A DNA stretch of 64,000 nt from Comamonadaceae bacterium (GCA_029255645.1 JANLJE010000067.1:59055-123054); one strand, 5' to 3'. Shown: positions 50,401 to 58,887, counted from the stretch's first letter. Numbers and translations are program-made. The notes: generated by a model from the sequence alone, not told the origin.

Positions 50401-51510
50401 AAGCATTCCTCCTCGGGCACCTCCACCTTCAAGGGCGAGGAAATCCCTCTGGTGGGCTGGCTCGCCCTCGACTACGACGCGCACCTGTTCGTCCAGGCCG
50501 ACCAGGTGGAGGTGGACGCCGATGCCCTGCCCGCCCATTACGACGAAGCCGCCCTGTTCGGCCAGGTCCAGGCCCACGGCTACCGGCCCGGCCGCGCCCT
50601 GCCTCAGCAGGCAAGCGGCCAGCACCTGGCCGTCGGCTACCAGTCCGAGGCCCTGAAACTCGACCTGGGAATGACCGGGCAGAACTTCCCGGTCAAAAAT
50701 ATAGTCGGCGGCATCTCCTACCGCTGGGAACTGGGCGAGCGCTACAACACCCGCGCCACCCTGGAATTCTCCCGCCGCCCGGTCACCAGCAGCCTCACCG
50801 CCTACGCCGGCAGCCGCGACCCGGTCACCGGCGAAATCTGGGGCGGGGTCGTGGCCACCGGCGTGGGTGGCCGCATCGCCGCAGACCTGGGGCCCTACTA
50901 CGGCTTTGCCAGCCTCTCCCTGGCCCGGCTCACGGGCAAGAACGTACTCGACAACAATCGCATGATCCTGCGCACCGGCCTCGACCGGGACGTGCTGCGC
51001 ACCCCGGACATGCGGGTCAACCTGGGGCTGGTGCTGTCCTGGTGGAAATACTCGGAGAATCAGGCCTATTACACCTTCGGCCACGGCGGCTACTACAGCC
51101 CGCAGAACTATGTCGCCCTGTCCATCCCGGTGGACTGGGCCGGTCGCCATGGCCGCTTGTCCTGGCAACTGCGCGCCAGCGTCTCCCGCTCCAGCAGTCA
51201 GGAGAAGGACATGGACTTCTACCCGACCCGGCCTGACCTGCAGGCCATGGCCGGGACCGCTCCCCTGCCCGCCGGCTATGGCGCCCCCCGCTACGAAGGC
51301 GGTCACGGTGGCGGCTTCGGCCACGCCCTGCTCGCCGCCGCCGAATACCGGGTCACGCCCCACCTGGCCCTGGGCGGCCGCTTCAGTGTGGACCGCTCCG
51401 ACTACTACAACCCCAATGCCCTGCTCTTATACTTGCGCTACTGCCTCGAACCTCGCACCGAAGCCGTAAACTTCCCGCCCACACCGGTGAAACCATATTC
51501 GCAGTTCTGA
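47416..51510 (+). CDS. bcsC: Cellulose export outer-membrane protein BcsC (TPR + beta-barrel)
   Basis: BcsC forms the cellulose exit pore. A signal peptide (LVIGLALGLPASLAWGA) is followed by many TPR-type helical repeats (about residues 30-880, e.g. DSAEALLMLGELELRSGQPA), then the C-terminal beta-barrel (about 1000-1364) ending CLEPRTEAVNFPPTP and an aromatic C-terminus. It has 1364 residues, somewhat longer than E. coli BcsC. It starts 10 bp inside bcsZ. Confidence 0.94.
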   Translation: MRLKLRDPALTLVIGLALGLPASLAWGAPTAQGADTLLQAARMWDGKQRGDLARQMLEKYLLARPDSAEALLMLGELELRSGQPARAEALLQRLRQHHPQARETRDLALLLRLQTRDGEALAQMRLLARAGQYEAALAELRRLLPDGPPPGDLALEYYRILAQTPKGEAEARQGLEGLRQRYPGDIRYELALTQVMGNTAVDRLRALQTYARLARQGDAPRQQLLDAWRSLLYRLPEDGSAIPHLQAYLAFAPEESAMAGRLRNAQLAHAAHLRQLADPAYQARLRALKELDRDEADLEQAEADLRLALARRPQDPEVLGGLGLVQLRRGQHAAAREWFQKAARQDPESQRWVQLAATARFWGLLRQAEDQLEARQLPAAEASVRAALALDPRNPEARATLAAVQFEAGQTEAAEQGYRQILADHPTQSSAVRGLTRLLVRAHRQPEALALLARQRTLLPAGAQKRYADLEAGLLRDEADAHLAARRPSRALESLEHALLLAPSDPWVRYDLARLYSRLHLPQLGRRLMQAAAEQAPDGLPSTYPLAYAQALYLHGEDDPEAALAALARIPLEARTPAMQDLEQRARLDHYLAQVSRLDARGETGEALRLMQIAERQSWQNPANVHRVAHAWVNLGQTAQAQALMQELLRQQPGNPAHLLDQATILNRCAADTELAALLPRLQERGDWNAAQVERLLDLETDLLARQIDQALQAGRPARAQAHAEAPLTTRGNPLQLQKARARLLLEARDYPAALPLLQALHREFPGDTALGLDLARAQAESGDAPAAHATLETLQSQLGPDSLDLQLALVRQLIRMNRLDEARARCAELRDQHPDHAEVLLASGRVERAARRYEAALAYFQKARQAESNPVSPPPQGQIALLEERLRGQPGPPPLRLAYDLKAERVSRTDLAPGLFNPATTAANDPPGSVAAARLALELQRPPLAGPASPPLLLARHDDSDAAAPRLPSIAAAEIRGIEARRQTRVELGYDQYRKHSSSGTSTFKGEEIPLVGWLALDYDAHLFVQADQVEVDADALPAHYDEAALFGQVQAHGYRPGRALPQQASGQHLAVGYQSEALKLDLGMTGQNFPVKNIVGGISYRWELGERYNTRATLEFSRRPVTSSLTAYAGSRDPVTGEIWGGVVATGVGGRIAADLGPYYGFASLSLARLTGKNVLDNNRMILRTGLDRDVLRTPDMRVNLGLVLSWWKYSENQAYYTFGHGGYYSPQNYVALSIPVDWAGRHGRLSWQLRASVSRSSSQEKDMDFYPTRPDLQAMAGTAPLPAGYGAPRYEGGHGGGFGHALLAAAEYRVTPHLALGGRFSVDRSDYYNPNALLLYLRYCLEPRTEAVNFPPTPVKPYSQF

Positions 51511-51536
51511 TGCAAAAGCCTCGACCAGACTGACGC

Positions 51537-51670
51537 ATGAACACCTTCACCCCCGTCCAGAAAGCCTGAAGCGTCTCCCACACCCTGCGTGACGACGGCG
51601 CGGGCTATGGCGATTACCTCGAACACCGCCACCTACCTGCGGTTCCTGAAGCTGGCCACGAGTCTGCGCC
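51537..51670 (+). pseudogene. Remnant of a type I restriction-modification methylase (HsdM) start
   Basis: From ATG 51537 the frame reads MNTFTPVQKA, a TGA, then SVSHTLRDDGAGYGDYLEH. After a one-base shift, TYLRFLKLA follows. This matches the N-terminus of type I DNA methylases (LWN...LRDDGMSYGDYxExLTYLLFLKM). The rest of the gene is absent. Confidence 0.65.
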
Positions 51671-51696
51671 AGCGCCCTGCACCTGGAGACTGAACC

Positions 51697-53220
51697 TCAC
51701 TCCCGGTAATCCACCCACACCCCGTCGGCGCTGCGCATCTTGTAGCCTTCGCCCAGGCGCATCAGCACCAGGGCGTCGGTTTCGGAGACGTGCTCAGTTT
51801 CCGGCAGGCGGGCCGCCAGTTGTTCCCGGTCGGTCTCACCGTTCAGGAGCTGGGCCAGCACTGCGGTCAGGGCCAGGTAGCTGGTGGGCCGGTCAATGAC
51901 CTGCGGCGCGCCGCTCATGCCGGGCATGCCGATCAGCTTGACCGCGGCCGGCACCCGGGTGATGCGCGGGCTGGGGATTTCGCGCAGGCCGGCAATCTGC
52001 AGCCGGTCGCCGCGCAGGGCAGCCCCGTGCTCGCCTAGCAGCACCACGACCACCGGCCGGTTTGATGCTTCCAGTGCCTTGATGAAGCGGTCGAAATCCT
52101 CCAGCAACTGGGTCAGCCGGGGCTTGTAGGTCTGCAGGCTGGCCGTGGATTTTTCGCCTGGCAGGCGGTTGCCGTCGTGCAGGGAGATGGAGTTGTAGTA
52201 GAGGGCCACGGGTTTGCCCCCGGTCTGCTGGCGCGCTTGCCACCAGCGCGACAAAACCGCCAGGTCGCTGTAGATCGGGGTGTTGTCGAAGCTGCGCATG
52301 GCGACCGGGGCATCCTGGGGAATCATGGGCTTGCGGGAGAAGCCTCCTTCGCTTTCCAGCAGCTTGCCGAAGTTGTCGAAGCGGCCATCGTGGTTGAGCA
52401 GCGCCTGAGCCTCGAAACCGGCTTCTTCGAAGTGACGGAACAACTGGCACTGGGGGTTGCGCTCGCGGTAGGTTTCCTTGTGGTCATGCTGGCCACAGGA
52501 ACTCTTGAGCAGCCGTACCGCCGCCGGGCCACTGTAGCTGGCGGCGCTGTTGAACTGGCGAAAGAGGAAGTCGAAGTTCTGGAAGAAGGGATGCTCATGC
52601 AGCCGCAGGAAGGCCATGTCGTCCCAGGACAAGGAGCAGATGTGCAAATAGATCACGTCAAAGGCCGGCGGCCCCGATTCGGGCGCATGGAAGGGCAACT
52701 GCCGGCGTTTCTGGGTCTGGTAGAAGGCGGCCAGGCGGGCGTCGGGGTCCAGGCGGGTACTGTCCTGGCCGCCTTTTCCCTGGGCGGCCAGGGCGGGGGC
52801 CAGGCCGCCCGACGGCAGGTAGGTCATGGGAACGACGCTCAGGATGCCAAGGAAGACGAAGGTGGCCAGGCGCAGGATGCGGCCCAGAAACCAGACCAGG
52901 ACGAGCGCCACCAGCAAGTTGGTGATCAGGCTGGGGTTGATGAAACGGCCGAGCAGTTCGAGCAGGTAGTCGAGGCTGAAATCCCTCAGGGCGCCGGCCT
53001 GGCTCAGCAGGCGATTGAGGGGCGGCAGCCAGGAATCGTGGTAGAGCAAAGCCAGGGCCACGGGCACGGCCGCCAGGTGGCGCAGCCGGCGCCAGAGCAC
53101 ACGCTCCTGGGGCCAGGCCATGGCCACCGCGAAAAGCAGGTTCTCCCAGACATGAAACCCACTGTAGCCACCGTGAAACAGGGCCAACTTGGCCAGAAAA
53201 TAAAGACTCCACAAACCCAT
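51697..53220 (-). CDS. bcsG: Cellulose phosphoethanolamine transferase BcsG
   Basis: BcsG transfers phosphoethanolamine from phosphatidylethanolamine to cellulose. An N-terminal membrane part (about residues 1-135, five hydrophobic segments) is followed by a periplasmic alkaline-phosphatase-like domain. Visible catalytic blocks are IYLHICSLSWDDM (Cys195, Asp), AASYSGPAAVRLLKSSCGQ (nucleophile Ser230) and VVVLLGEHGAALRGDR (metal His). It has 507 residues. It is the last gene of the minus-strand bcs operon, 40 bp after bcsA. Confidence 0.94.
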   Translation of the reverse strand: MGLWSLYFLAKLALFHGGYSGFHVWENLLFAVAMAWPQERVLWRRLRHLAAVPVALALLYHDSWLPPLNRLLSQAGALRDFSLDYLLELLGRFINPSLITNLLVALVLVWFLGRILRLATFVFLGILSVVPMTYLPSGGLAPALAAQGKGGQDSTRLDPDARLAAFYQTQKRRQLPFHAPESGPPAFDVIYLHICSLSWDDMAFLRLHEHPFFQNFDFLFRQFNSAASYSGPAAVRLLKSSCGQHDHKETYRERNPQCQLFRHFEEAGFEAQALLNHDGRFDNFGKLLESEGGFSRKPMIPQDAPVAMRSFDNTPIYSDLAVLSRWWQARQQTGGKPVALYYNSISLHDGNRLPGEKSTASLQTYKPRLTQLLEDFDRFIKALEASNRPVVVVLLGEHGAALRGDRLQIAGLREIPSPRITRVPAAVKLIGMPGMSGAPQVIDRPTSYLALTAVLAQLLNGETDREQLAARLPETEHVSETDALVLMRLGEGYKMRSADGVWVDYRE

Positions 53221-53260
53221 GCAGATTTTCCAGTACGGCTTCAGTGCCTGTCGGGCAGCT

Positions 53261-55687
53261 TCAGGCCCGAGATTGTCGGGTGGCCGGTCTACCGCTCAGG
53301 CGCTGCCAACGCTCGCGGCCGCCCTTTCCCATGTGTTCCGCCAGCTTCCAGTAGCCCTCCAGGCCCAGCATGAAGATTTCCTTCATGCCCAGGAGGGGAT
53401 GATCGGCATCCTGTTCATTGTTCCATGCCGCCCAGATGTCGGCCCGGGCGAAGGTGCACTGTATCAGGGCAGCCTCCTGCTCCAGGGTCAGTCCCTCGAA
53501 ATGGACTCCCACATTCCCTCCCCGGGCCACCACCACCCGGGCGGGGAACACATGCTCGACCGGACCGCGCCAGAGGGAGACCTTGAGCACATCTCCAGGA
53601 CGGATGCCGTCATTGGCCAGCAACAGGCCCAGGCCATGCAGGGAAAAGTCTTCCGTGTAGCAATGCAGGGCGCGCCCATCCTTGAGGCGCAGCATGGCCG
53701 GCAGGCGCGCCGGCACCCGGTGCGAGAGCCGTACCTGGCGCTGCTCCGTGGCCACGCTCACGGCGGCCCCGAGCATGAGCAGGTTGTAGAAGGTCCAGAG
53801 CAGGTTGAGCAGCACCGTGCCCTGCTCGTGCGTGTTCCAGAAGAACATCCGCCCGATACCGATGCCAAAGCCGAGCAGGTTGATGCTCACCAGGATGAGG
53901 TAGGGCTTGGAGATGACCCAGTCGAAATAGCTTTCTTCCACCAGCCCGCCCTTGGCGGTGACGTTGAATTTTCCCAGACGGGGATTGATGAAGGCAATGG
54001 TGGTGGGCAGGGCGATGTACCAGGCCAGCACCGATTCATAGACCTCGGCCCAGAAGGTGTGGCGAAAAGGCCCCTGAATGCGGGCGTTGGCGATGTTGGA
54101 ATGGACGATGTGGGGCAGCACATAGAGCGCGATCATCGAGGCCATGGCATTGATGATGTGCAGCTCGAAAAACAGGAAGGAGAGCGGCGCGGTGAGAAAG
54201 ACCAGGCGCGGAATGCCATAAAAGAAGTGCAGCATGGCATTGCTGTAGCAAAGGCGCTGGAAGAAGGTAAGCCCCTTGCCCAGGAAGGGGTTGTCGATAC
54301 GGAAAATCTGCGCCATGCCCCGGGCCCAGCGGATGCGCTGGCCCACATGACCCGACAGGCTCTCGGTGGCCAGGCCAGCCGCCTGGGTGATGTTGATGTA
54401 GGCGGTCGAGTAGCCGCGCCGGTGCAGTTTCAAGGCGGTATGAGCGTCTTCGGTCACCGTCTCCACGGCGATGCCGCCGACTTCCATCAGGGGGCCGCGC
54501 CGCAGGATGGCGCAGGAACCGCAGAAGAAGGTGGCGTCCCAGAAATCATTGCCGTCCTGGACCAGACCGTAGAACAGGGCGCCTTCGTTGGGAATGCGGC
54601 GGAAAGTGCCCAGATTGCGTTCAAACGGGTCGGCCGAGAAAAAATGATGCGGCGTCTGCACCATGGCGCAGCGTTGATCCTGGAGAAACCAGCCCATCGT
54701 CATCTGCAGGAAGGAGCGGTTGGGGATGTGGTCGCAGTCGAAAATGGCGACGAACTCGCCGTGGGTGAGCGGCAGGGCATGGTTGAGGTTGCCCGCCTTG
54801 GCGTGAAAGTTGTCGGGCCGGGTCATGTATTCCACCCCGGCCGCGGCGGCAAATTCGCGGAATTCCTCCCGGCGTCCATCATCGAGAATGTAGATGCGCA
54901 GCTTCTCCGCCGGCCAGTCCAGCCCCTTGGCCGCCAGCACCGTAGGCCGCACCACCGCGAGCGGTTCGTTATAGGTGGGCACGAAGATATCCACCGTCGG
55001 CCACTGATTCACGTCCGCCGGCAGGGGCACGGGCTTGCGCTTCAGGGGCCAGGCGGTCTGGATGAAGCCCAGGATCAGGATGCCCCAGGTGTAGATTTCC
55101 GCCAGCAACAGCCCCCACCCCAGGGCCTTCTCGATGGGCGATTCCAGCGTCAGGGTCTGCGTCGCCCGCCACCAGCCATAGCGCAGGGACACCAGCACCG
55201 AAAGGCCGATCAGGAGCAGGGCGGGCAGGTTGCCGGGCATGCGCCGCACATACAGGGCGAGCGACAGGGTAAACAGGAAGAACAGCACTTGCTCGAACCC
55301 GGTGAAGGGGGTGGTAATGGCCAGCCACAGCACCACGGCAGCAACGGCGAAGACGCCCCCACGCAGCAGCGGCCACTCGAGCCAGGGCGCCCGGGCCAGA
55401 CGCTCCAGACGGGCATTCAAGGCGACCGGATCAGGCAGCAGGCGCGGCTCCAGCCGTGCGATGGGGCGGCAGACGGGCCCCAGCAGCCAGATCAGCCCGC
55501 GCCCCAGCCGGGTGCGCAGGTGGATCAAGGGTGCCAGACTGCGTTGCAGGCGGCTGGCGGCATCCTGGGGCTGGTCCGGCGCCGCGGGCCGGGGCAGGAC
55601 GAACAGGCGATATAGCCAGAGCCACAAGGAGGCATCGGCCGGTACGCCAAGATGGCGCCCCACCCAGGCCATGCCGCGGCGCTTCAT
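53261..55687 (-). CDS. bcsA: Cellulose synthase catalytic subunit BcsA
   Basis: BcsA polymerises UDP-glucose into cellulose and pushes it through the inner membrane. The GT2 domain has DIFVPTYNEP, ILDDGRREEF (DDG 269-271), FDCDHIPNRS (DxD 317-319), TED 412-414 and GQRIRWARGM (QxxRW 450-454). Eight membrane helices flank it. The C-terminal PilZ domain has RQVRLSHR and the EDFSLHGLGL segment (DxSxxG), the c-di-GMP-binding residues. It has 808 residues. The start overlaps the bcsQ stop as ATGA. Confidence 0.97.
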   Translation of the reverse strand: MKRRGMAWVGRHLGVPADASLWLWLYRLFVLPRPAAPDQPQDAASRLQRSLAPLIHLRTRLGRGLIWLLGPVCRPIARLEPRLLPDPVALNARLERLARAPWLEWPLLRGGVFAVAAVVLWLAITTPFTGFEQVLFFLFTLSLALYVRRMPGNLPALLLIGLSVLVSLRYGWWRATQTLTLESPIEKALGWGLLLAEIYTWGILILGFIQTAWPLKRKPVPLPADVNQWPTVDIFVPTYNEPLAVVRPTVLAAKGLDWPAEKLRIYILDDGRREEFREFAAAAGVEYMTRPDNFHAKAGNLNHALPLTHGEFVAIFDCDHIPNRSFLQMTMGWFLQDQRCAMVQTPHHFFSADPFERNLGTFRRIPNEGALFYGLVQDGNDFWDATFFCGSCAILRRGPLMEVGGIAVETVTEDAHTALKLHRRGYSTAYINITQAAGLATESLSGHVGQRIRWARGMAQIFRIDNPFLGKGLTFFQRLCYSNAMLHFFYGIPRLVFLTAPLSFLFFELHIINAMASMIALYVLPHIVHSNIANARIQGPFRHTFWAEVYESVLAWYIALPTTIAFINPRLGKFNVTAKGGLVEESYFDWVISKPYLILVSINLLGFGIGIGRMFFWNTHEQGTVLLNLLWTFYNLLMLGAAVSVATEQRQVRLSHRVPARLPAMLRLKDGRALHCYTEDFSLHGLGLLLANDGIRPGDVLKVSLWRGPVEHVFPARVVVARGGNVGVHFEGLTLEQEAALIQCTFARADIWAAWNNEQDADHPLLGMKEIFMLGLEGYWKLAEHMGKGGRERWQRLSGRPATRQSRA

Positions 55688-56457
55688 GGCGTCACCCTGG
55701 AGGCCCCGGCCAGGGCAGCTTGTCCTTCCAGCCAGCCTGCCACCCCCACCAGATCGTGCAGCGCCTGGGACTGGGGATGCGCCTCGAACAGGCTGACGAA
55801 ACAGGCAAAGGACAAGCGCACGGCTTCGTCCCGATGCACCGGATAGGGCAGGCAGCGGTGCCCCAGCCGGTATTGCAGCACGGCAAGGAAATCCCGCTCC
55901 AGCGGCAGGCTGCTATCGAGCCGGTTCACCAGAACGGCATAAGGCTGATCCGGCGCCAGGGTCGCCAGCCATGTTTCCAGGGCGGGCAACTGGGCCAGGG
56001 AACGGCCATCGGCCTCCAGCACCACCAGGATGAAATCCGCCGCCGCCAGCGTCTGGCGGGCAAAGGCCGATGGCAGGGGAGGAGCATCCAGCAACACCAG
56101 GGCATTGTCCAACTCGGGGACATCGGACAGGTGGCGCGCCAGCCAGCCCTCATCCTGGGCCAGGGCGGTTTCCAGCGCGGCCAGATCCGCCCCGCCGAGC
56201 CGGCCGAAGGGCAGGAAGGCAATCTGTTCCGAATTCTGCAGACCCGCCTCGGTCCACGCCTCTCCTGCCAGCAGCGGGCTCACCCAGCCCGCCTCGGGTG
56301 AACGCTCCAGCCCCAGGTGCAGGCCCAGCACATTGGCGGGATCGAATTCCACCGCCAGCACCTGGCGCCCCCGCTCGACGAAGGCGCTCGCCAGATGGGC
56401 GACCAGACTGGTACGCCCGCAGCCGCCCAGGTTGGAAATCAGGGCCAGTCTAGGCAC
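55684..56457 (-). CDS. bcsQ: Cellulose biosynthesis protein BcsQ (MinD/ParA-like)
   Basis: BcsQ is a SIMIBI ATPase that localises the cellulose machine at the pole in E. coli. The P-loop is deviant: SNLGGCGRTSLVAHLA, with Arg where classic MinD/ParA has Lys. VEFDPANVLGLHLGL, VLLDAPPLP (switch-II region) and ILVVLEADGRSLAQLP follow. It has 257 residues from GTG 56457, which overlaps the bcsF stop by 8 bp; the longer upstream frame is antisense-like and not needed. Confidence 0.9.
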   Translation of the reverse strand: MPRLALISNLGGCGRTSLVAHLASAFVERGRQVLAVEFDPANVLGLHLGLERSPEAGWVSPLLAGEAWTEAGLQNSEQIAFLPFGRLGGADLAALETALAQDEGWLARHLSDVPELDNALVLLDAPPLPSAFARQTLAAADFILVVLEADGRSLAQLPALETWLATLAPDQPYAVLVNRLDSSLPLERDFLAVLQYRLGHRCLPYPVHRDEAVRLSFACFVSLFEAHPQSQALHDLVGVAGWLEGQAALAGASRVTP

Positions 56458-56638
56458 GGGAATCCCCCGGGTCCTGGCGCGGCGGGTGCGGCGTATAGAC
56501 CCGCAGATGGCGCGGCTGGAAGCCGGGCAGGCGGCGCATCCAGGCCGCCCGGTGGCGCAGGCGCTGCAGCAGGCGGCCGGCCGGCCAGGCCAGGAGCATG
56601 CCCAGGACAAGATAGAAGAAGATGAGCATGTCAGCCAC
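56450..56638 (-). CDS. bcsF: Small membrane protein BcsF
   Basis: BcsF is a short membrane protein that recruits BcsE in type II systems. The 62-residue sequence begins MADMLIFFYLVLGMLLAWPA (one membrane helix) and continues with a basic RLLQRLRHRAAWMRRL segment, the BcsF pattern. It starts GTG 56638 or ATG 56629, overlapping the bcsE end, and overlaps bcsQ downstream. Confidence 0.82.
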   Translation of the reverse strand: MADMLIFFYLVLGMLLAWPAGRLLQRLRHRAAWMRRLPGFQPRHLRVYTPHPPRQDPGDSRA

Positions 56639-58400
56639 GGCGGGAGGCGCTCACCCGCGCCAGGGAAGTCAGGGAAAAGTTGCGCACCTGCCGGGGCTGC
56701 GGCCAGGCCGGCTGCTCCCGGCGCGCCGCGCCGGAAGCCTGGGCGAGCAGGGTGTGTACGGGGGAGTTGTCGCGAAGGTTCAAGGCATCCAGGGCAACCG
56801 GGGTATCCGGCCCCGGCTCATCCCGGTCTTCGGGCCGCGCTTTGGCGGCAAGCCGTGCCGCGAGCAGGGCAGAATGGTCGGGCAGCGCCTCGTGTTCCGC
56901 CTGGCGCTCCAGATGCTCCAGGGTATGCTCAATGAGCTCAGCCCCCGGATAAATCCAGGTGGCCTCGAACAGGGTATCCACCGGCACCTGGAAGATGTGA
57001 TTCACACTGGCTTCCACATCCGGCTCACGGCAGGCGAACAGGAACAGGTAGATATTTTCCCGATCCGCGGTGAGCAGATCGCCATGGCGACCGATATGGC
57101 AATGTTCCAGCGCATCGAGATGGGTGATGCGCCGCAGCAGGGAAAACCGCAGCAGGCAGTGCTCGATACTCAACAGACTGGATTGCTCCACCATGCGGCG
57201 CACATGATGGCAGAACCCGGCAGGCGGCAGATAGCCCGCCCAGGCATCAGGCTCAGCCGCCGCCAGCAGCTCATCGAGGCTGCGGCAGGGTTCGCCGTCG
57301 TAGATCTGATCGCTGTAACCCTGTATTTGCTGAATAGCCCGGGAAAAACCCAGCTCGCGATAGATGACGCCATTGACGCCGGCCTTGAGCAGCAGGGATT
57401 CCTCCCCATAACGCAGCTTGCTCCTCATTTCCCGGACCAGAATCTTGAGATGGCGGGGATGCGCCTGACGCAGGCGATGCACCTGATGCACGAGGCTGAC
57501 AAAATCAGCCCGCCCCGCATAGGCCAGCAGCAGTGTGGCAGCCCCCAGGGTCGGCAGTTCCTGCTCCAGGGCAGCCGCATCCGCCAGCACCTGCCAGTGG
57601 GCCGGCACTCCCACCTGGCCCGCCAGGGCATTGGCCATGGCCAGCACATGGCCTTGCCGGGACGCCGCCTGCAGCCGCCGGCGTTCTCCATCCAGCATGC
57701 CGCCTTCCAGTTCCAGGCCCTGCCCGGCAAGCTGGAGGTCATAACAGTTGTTCAGCAAACCGCCCTGCCAGCGCAGGATTTCCAGGCTCAAACAACCTTG
57801 CACCCTGGCCAGCTTGCCCACGTCGGGAAAAGCCCAATCCGCGCTGGCGACAGCCAGGGCCTCGGGGCCGCTGCCGGAAAAGATGAACAAGGTGCCCGAC
57901 GGGCGCTGACGCACCCACTGCTGCAGGACGGGTAATTCTTGCTGCAACCGGGCCGGATTTTCCCAATGCAACAGGGCCTCCATGCCGAGGAAGATCAGGC
58001 CATCCTCCGGCGCCACCTGGAACAGGGGCAGTTCCTCGAGCAGGGGGGCCAGCACCGGGGCCTCGCCAGGCCGGACTTGCCACTGGAGCAGCTTCATCTT
58101 CCCCTCGCGCACGGCCTGACCCAGCGCCGGCGACCGCTCGAGACAGGCATCCAGTTCGCCTCCTGCCCCGGGCCCCAGCACCCCATGCAAGGGCAAGCCC
58201 CGCTCCAGGGCGGTTTCGGCCACCCGGCCCAGGAGCCAGATACGCCATTCCGCTTCCGGCACCAGCAGCACCTGAATCTGGCTGGGAGGAAACTGCAGCA
58301 AAGCGGCTGGCAGACCTTCCACCCCCAGGCCCAGACTGGCCGCCACGGGCTCGGGCCGGCGCCCACCGAACCCGGGAAAGCAGGACAGCAAGCGGCGCAT
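56631..58400 (-). CDS. bcsE: c-di-GMP-binding cellulose regulator BcsE
   Basis: BcsE enhances cellulose synthesis and binds c-di-GMP through its GIL domain. It has 589 residues. The N-terminal receiver-like part is degenerate; the REC*/GIL region has ILVREMRSKLRYGEESLLLK, VNGVIYRELGFSRAI and the RxGD motif in HIGRHGDLLTADRENIYLFL (about residues 438-441). HIFQVPVDTLF follows. The last 80 residues are low-complexity. ATG 58400 overlaps the bcsR-like stop as ATGA. Confidence 0.9.
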   Translation of the reverse strand: MRRLLSCFPGFGGRRPEPVAASLGLGVEGLPAALLQFPPSQIQVLLVPEAEWRIWLLGRVAETALERGLPLHGVLGPGAGGELDACLERSPALGQAVREGKMKLLQWQVRPGEAPVLAPLLEELPLFQVAPEDGLIFLGMEALLHWENPARLQQELPVLQQWVRQRPSGTLFIFSGSGPEALAVASADWAFPDVGKLARVQGCLSLEILRWQGGLLNNCYDLQLAGQGLELEGGMLDGERRRLQAASRQGHVLAMANALAGQVGVPAHWQVLADAAALEQELPTLGAATLLLAYAGRADFVSLVHQVHRLRQAHPRHLKILVREMRSKLRYGEESLLLKAGVNGVIYRELGFSRAIQQIQGYSDQIYDGEPCRSLDELLAAAEPDAWAGYLPPAGFCHHVRRMVEQSSLLSIEHCLLRFSLLRRITHLDALEHCHIGRHGDLLTADRENIYLFLFACREPDVEASVNHIFQVPVDTLFEATWIYPGAELIEHTLEHLERQAEHEALPDHSALLAARLAAKARPEDRDEPGPDTPVALDALNLRDNSPVHTLLAQASGAARREQPAWPQPRQVRNFSLTSLARVSASRRG

Positions 58401-58624
58401 CAAGCCGCTTCCTGAACCTGCGCTGCTGACGAGGCCGCCATCAACCGGCGGCTCATGTCCCGCGCCAGCAGGGGCCAGGCCCCGTAGGCCCGGCGCGCCT
58501 CCTGCTCCAGTTGCCGATCAAAATAGGCAAAAGAAAGCAGACCATGCGCCCGGAACAAGTTATGTACATCCGCCGGCCTATCGGTCAGGAGCAGGCGCTC
58601 AGTGGAAAAATCTGGATTCTGCAT
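58400..58624 (-). CDS. bcsR: BcsR-like small cellulose protein
   Basis: This 74-residue protein heads the minus-strand bcs operon. DVHNLFRAHGLLSFAYFDRQ and EQEARRAYGAWPLLARDM resemble the short BcsR (YhjR) family, whose members end in a RWPLL-type block. The similarity is short, so the name is tentative, though its position supports it. ATG 58624 has GAGGCAATTAACC upstream; ATG 58639 is the alternative. Confidence 0.65.
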   Translation of the reverse strand: MQNPDFSTERLLLTDRPADVHNLFRAHGLLSFAYFDRQLEQEARRAYGAWPLLARDMSRRLMAASSAAQVQEAA

Positions 58625-58661
58625 GGTTAATTGCCTCATATCCGATACCGGCCAGATCCTG

Positions 58662-58673
58662 TTGTCTTGACAA
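58662..58673. promoter_or_regulatory. Inverted repeat upstream of the bcsR operon
   Basis: TTGTCTTGACAA has TTGTC/GACAA arms with a 2-bp spacer, 38 bp before the bcsR-like start. It could be an operator or part of a -35 region. The rest of the 58640-58887 gap shows a second short inverted repeat (CGGGAAT/ATTCCCG, 58824-58845) near hypE. Confidence 0.35.
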
Positions 58674-58887
58674 TCCGGTCCGCGCCTGCCGCAGATCCTC
58701 TCAGGGCGGGCGGGACCGGATTATCAGCCCCTGGCAGCCAGCGGCCACTCACTTTTACTCACCAACCCGAGGCCAGACGCTGGCCGTAAAAGGTGGCTTG
58801 GCCTGCTACACTTCCCCCTTCCCCGGGAATCACGAAAAATTCCCGCCGAACCTGAACACGCCGACCTGAACACGCCTAACCTCTGCG

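Noticed and set aside
53219..55615. 798-residue plus-strand frame opposite bcsA
   Set aside because: It mirrors the bcsA codon pattern and has no family motif; BcsA is complete with all catalytic residues on the other strand.
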